In this document: positions 34,701 to 36,090 of the stretch, piece after piece
Position numbering within the stretch: position 1 is the first letter of the stretch
Layout of the letters: each line of letters starts with the position of its first letter
Assembly: GCA_002221725.1 (NCBI GenBank)
Contig: NJFT01000319.1
Span: 1-36,090, forward strand
DNA length: 36,090 bases
Direction: 5' to 3'
Origin: Scedosporium boydii
Lineage: Eukaryota; Ascomycota; Sordariomycetes; Microascales; Microascaceae
Position numbers and translations under genes: made by a program
Notes under the pieces: generated by a model
Told to the model about the DNA's origin: nothing
Database searches by the model: none
Seen by the model: the letters and a program-made list of their open reading frames with translations, nothing else

Positions 34701-35902
34701 AAGCTGTTGCTCGACAGAGGCAAACACGATGTTGACTTGAAGGATCGTGATGGCCAGACGCCGCTATCTTGGGCTGCTACGAATGGACACGAGGCAGTTG
34801 TCAAGCTGCTACTGGAGACAAGTCAGGCCAGTGTGGACTTGAAGGAACGTATTAATGGGTGGCATTCAGCACATCGGACACCACTATCATTCGCCGCTGA
34901 AAATGGGCATGAGGCAGTTGTTAAGCTGCTACTTGGCACGAGCAATGTTAAGGTTGACCAGACGGATAGGTCGTTAGGGCGGACACCACTATCCTTTGCC
35001 GCGGAGAGAGGTCACGAGGCTGTCGTTCAGCTGCTGCTTAACATGGCAAGGCTAAGGTCGACTCAAGGGATAAGACTGGCCGAACGCCATTATCGTGGGC
35101 CGCTGAAAATGGGCGTGAATCTGTCATCGAGCTGCTGCTGCTTGACACACACAAAGTCAACGTCAACTCAGAGGATAACAATAGCTGGACGCCGCTATCG
35201 TGGGCTGCTAGAAGTGGGCAGGAATCTGTTGTCAAGCTATTGCTCAAAACGGGCAACGTCAATGTCGACTCGACGCGTAAATTGTCAGTCCAGACGCCAC
35301 TGTCATTTGCTGCCGAGAGAGGGCACGTAGGCGTCGTCAAGCTGCTACTGGAGACAGGCAAGGTTGATGTCAACTCGCTCACTGGAGGGATGACGGCGGG
35401 TGGATGTCGGACACCACTATCGTTGGCTGCCGGGGAAGGCCACGAGGCTGTTGTCAAGCTACTGCTCAAGGAAGACAAAGTCAACGTTGATTTTGCGGAT
35501 AATGGTGGGCGGACGCCGTTGTTGTGGGCCGCTGCGGCTGGGCACGAGGCTGTTGTCAAGCTACTGCTCGAGACAGACAAAGTCAACGTTGATTTGAAGG
35601 ATTATGATGGCCGGACACCGCTATCATGGGCCGCTGCGGCTGGGCACGAGGCTGTTGTCAAGCTGCTGCTCGAGACAGGTAAGGCCGATGTCAACTTGTC
35701 GACTGGAGAGAGACGGATGGGTGGACGCCGGACACCACTCTCATTTGCTGCTGCTCAAGGCCGTGAGGCTGTTGTCAAGCTGCTGCTCAAGGCAGACAAT
35801 ATTGACATTGATTTTAAGGATAATGATGGGCAGACACCGTTGTTGTGGGCTATCGAGAAAGGGCATGAGAATATCATCAAATTACTCGAGTCAGCAAAGT
35901 AG
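31710..35902 (+). CDS. NLR-type protein: alpha/beta hydrolase (SesB-like)-NACHT-ankyrin repeats, frameshifted
   Basis: Fungal STAND/NLR architecture, a class that includes heterokaryon-incompatibility and self/non-self proteins. Exon 1 is 31710-32691, the intron is 57 bp and exon 2 starts at 32749; the splice joins RWESQIG to QNPDEPD. Residues 60-325 are a serine-hydrolase-like domain (VHGLTGN; AHSLGG with S165). A NACHT domain follows, with Walker A GKPGAGKST (399-407) and Walker B FFIDALDEC (about 502-510), then a helical region, and from about residue 950 some 12 ankyrin units of the TPLSFAAENGHEAVVKLLL type. Near 35041-35046 one base appears missing: the annotated frame would end at 35330 (1187 residues), while the ankyrin repeats continue in another frame without stops to 35902. 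The adjoining units are very alike in DNA, so repeat exchange, slippage or an assembly error could all cause this. ATP-driven oligomerisation and hydrolase output are expected from the family; the ligand is unknown. Confidence 0.88.
34639..35890 (+). repeat. Ankyrin-coding repeat array (about 102-bp unit)
   Basis: About 12 units, most of 99-117 bp. The pair at 35525-35576 and 35627-35678 differs at a single base over 52 bp, at an exact period of 102 bp (34 codons). The phrase cacgaggctgttgtcaagct recurs almost unchanged in several units. The array includes the frameshift at about 35041-35046. Confidence 0.85.
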
Positions 35903-36022
35903 TATACTACTTTTCATGATTTTTTTAAGTTCTCTAACTTGTAAGAGAAATATTGGGGGGATCTCAAAAAAAGCATGAGTATATTTTTACTGGGTTTTGA
36001 TGACATCGAGTATGTATGAAGG

Positions 36023-36090
<68 letters not shown>
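36023..36090 (+). repeat. Terminal homopolymeric A run (68 nt)
   Basis: The window ends inside an unbroken run of A that starts 120 bp after the NLR stop codon. It may be a genuine poly(dA) tract at which assembly stopped, or a transcript-like tail. Its true length is unknown because the window ends within it. Confidence 0.9.

Noticed and set aside
1..36090. tRNA, rRNA and transposase genes
   Set aside because: I scanned by eye for tRNA B-box-like motifs and transposase or reverse-transcriptase motifs and found none I could support. A covariance-model or profile search would settle this.

Overview
The window is nuclear DNA of a filamentous ascomycete (Pezizomycotina). The evidence is genes split by short GT-AG introns (18 modelled, 45-118 bp, several with CTAAC/CTGAT/ACTAA-like branch sites), a Zn2Cys6 regulator with a fungal middle-homology region, a mitochondrial alternative oxidase, GPI-anchored wall proteins, DUF7730 and DUF3632 family members, and a fungal NLR-type protein. 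The species cannot be fixed from the sequence alone. All exon boundaries below were worked out by hand from reading frame, splice signals and family conservation; none is confirmed by transcripts.

Layout. 0-3 kb: a small histidine-rich protein (+) behind a 47-nt A tract, tail-to-tail with an alternative oxidase gene (-). The oxidase needs two introns to regain all diiron ligands. 3-5.5 kb: gene-poor, one orphan 94-codon ORF. 5.5-14 kb: three minus-strand genes, namely a Zn2Cys6 transcription factor, a sugar-porter MFS transporter and a TauD/TfdA-type 2-oxoglutarate dioxygenase. They look like a possible sensor-uptake-catabolism module. Copies of a GGGGAAAGACG-type repeat, one pair inverted, lie around the dioxygenase. 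14.9-18.6 kb: one six-exon gene joining a protein-kinase domain (HGD in place of HRD) to a C-terminal fungal C2H2-like zinc domain. 18.6-20.8 kb: intergenic, with a diverged direct repeat of about 130 bp. 20.8-22.8 kb: two damaged genes, a frameshifted DUF3632-like gene and a GPI-anchored protein gene with an in-frame TAG. 24.3-25.3 kb: a GPI-anchored Asn-Gly-Gly-repeat wall protein (-). 25.3-29.1 kb: no convincing gene. 29.2-30.7 kb: DUF7730 protein (+). 31.7-35.9 kb: an alpha/beta-hydrolase (SesB-like)-NACHT-ankyrin NLR (+), with a one-base frameshift inside a very homogeneous ankyrin array. The window ends in a run of 68 A.

The left half reads as ordinary metabolism: respiration, transport and oxidation. 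The right half has the character of a fast-evolving accessory region: an NLR, a kinase-zinc-finger protein, repetitive cell-surface proteins, decayed genes and duplicated intergenic DNA. The most interesting items are the kinase-C2H2 fusion, the NLR with its homogenised but frameshifted ankyrin tail, and the dispersed inverted repeats near the dioxygenase.
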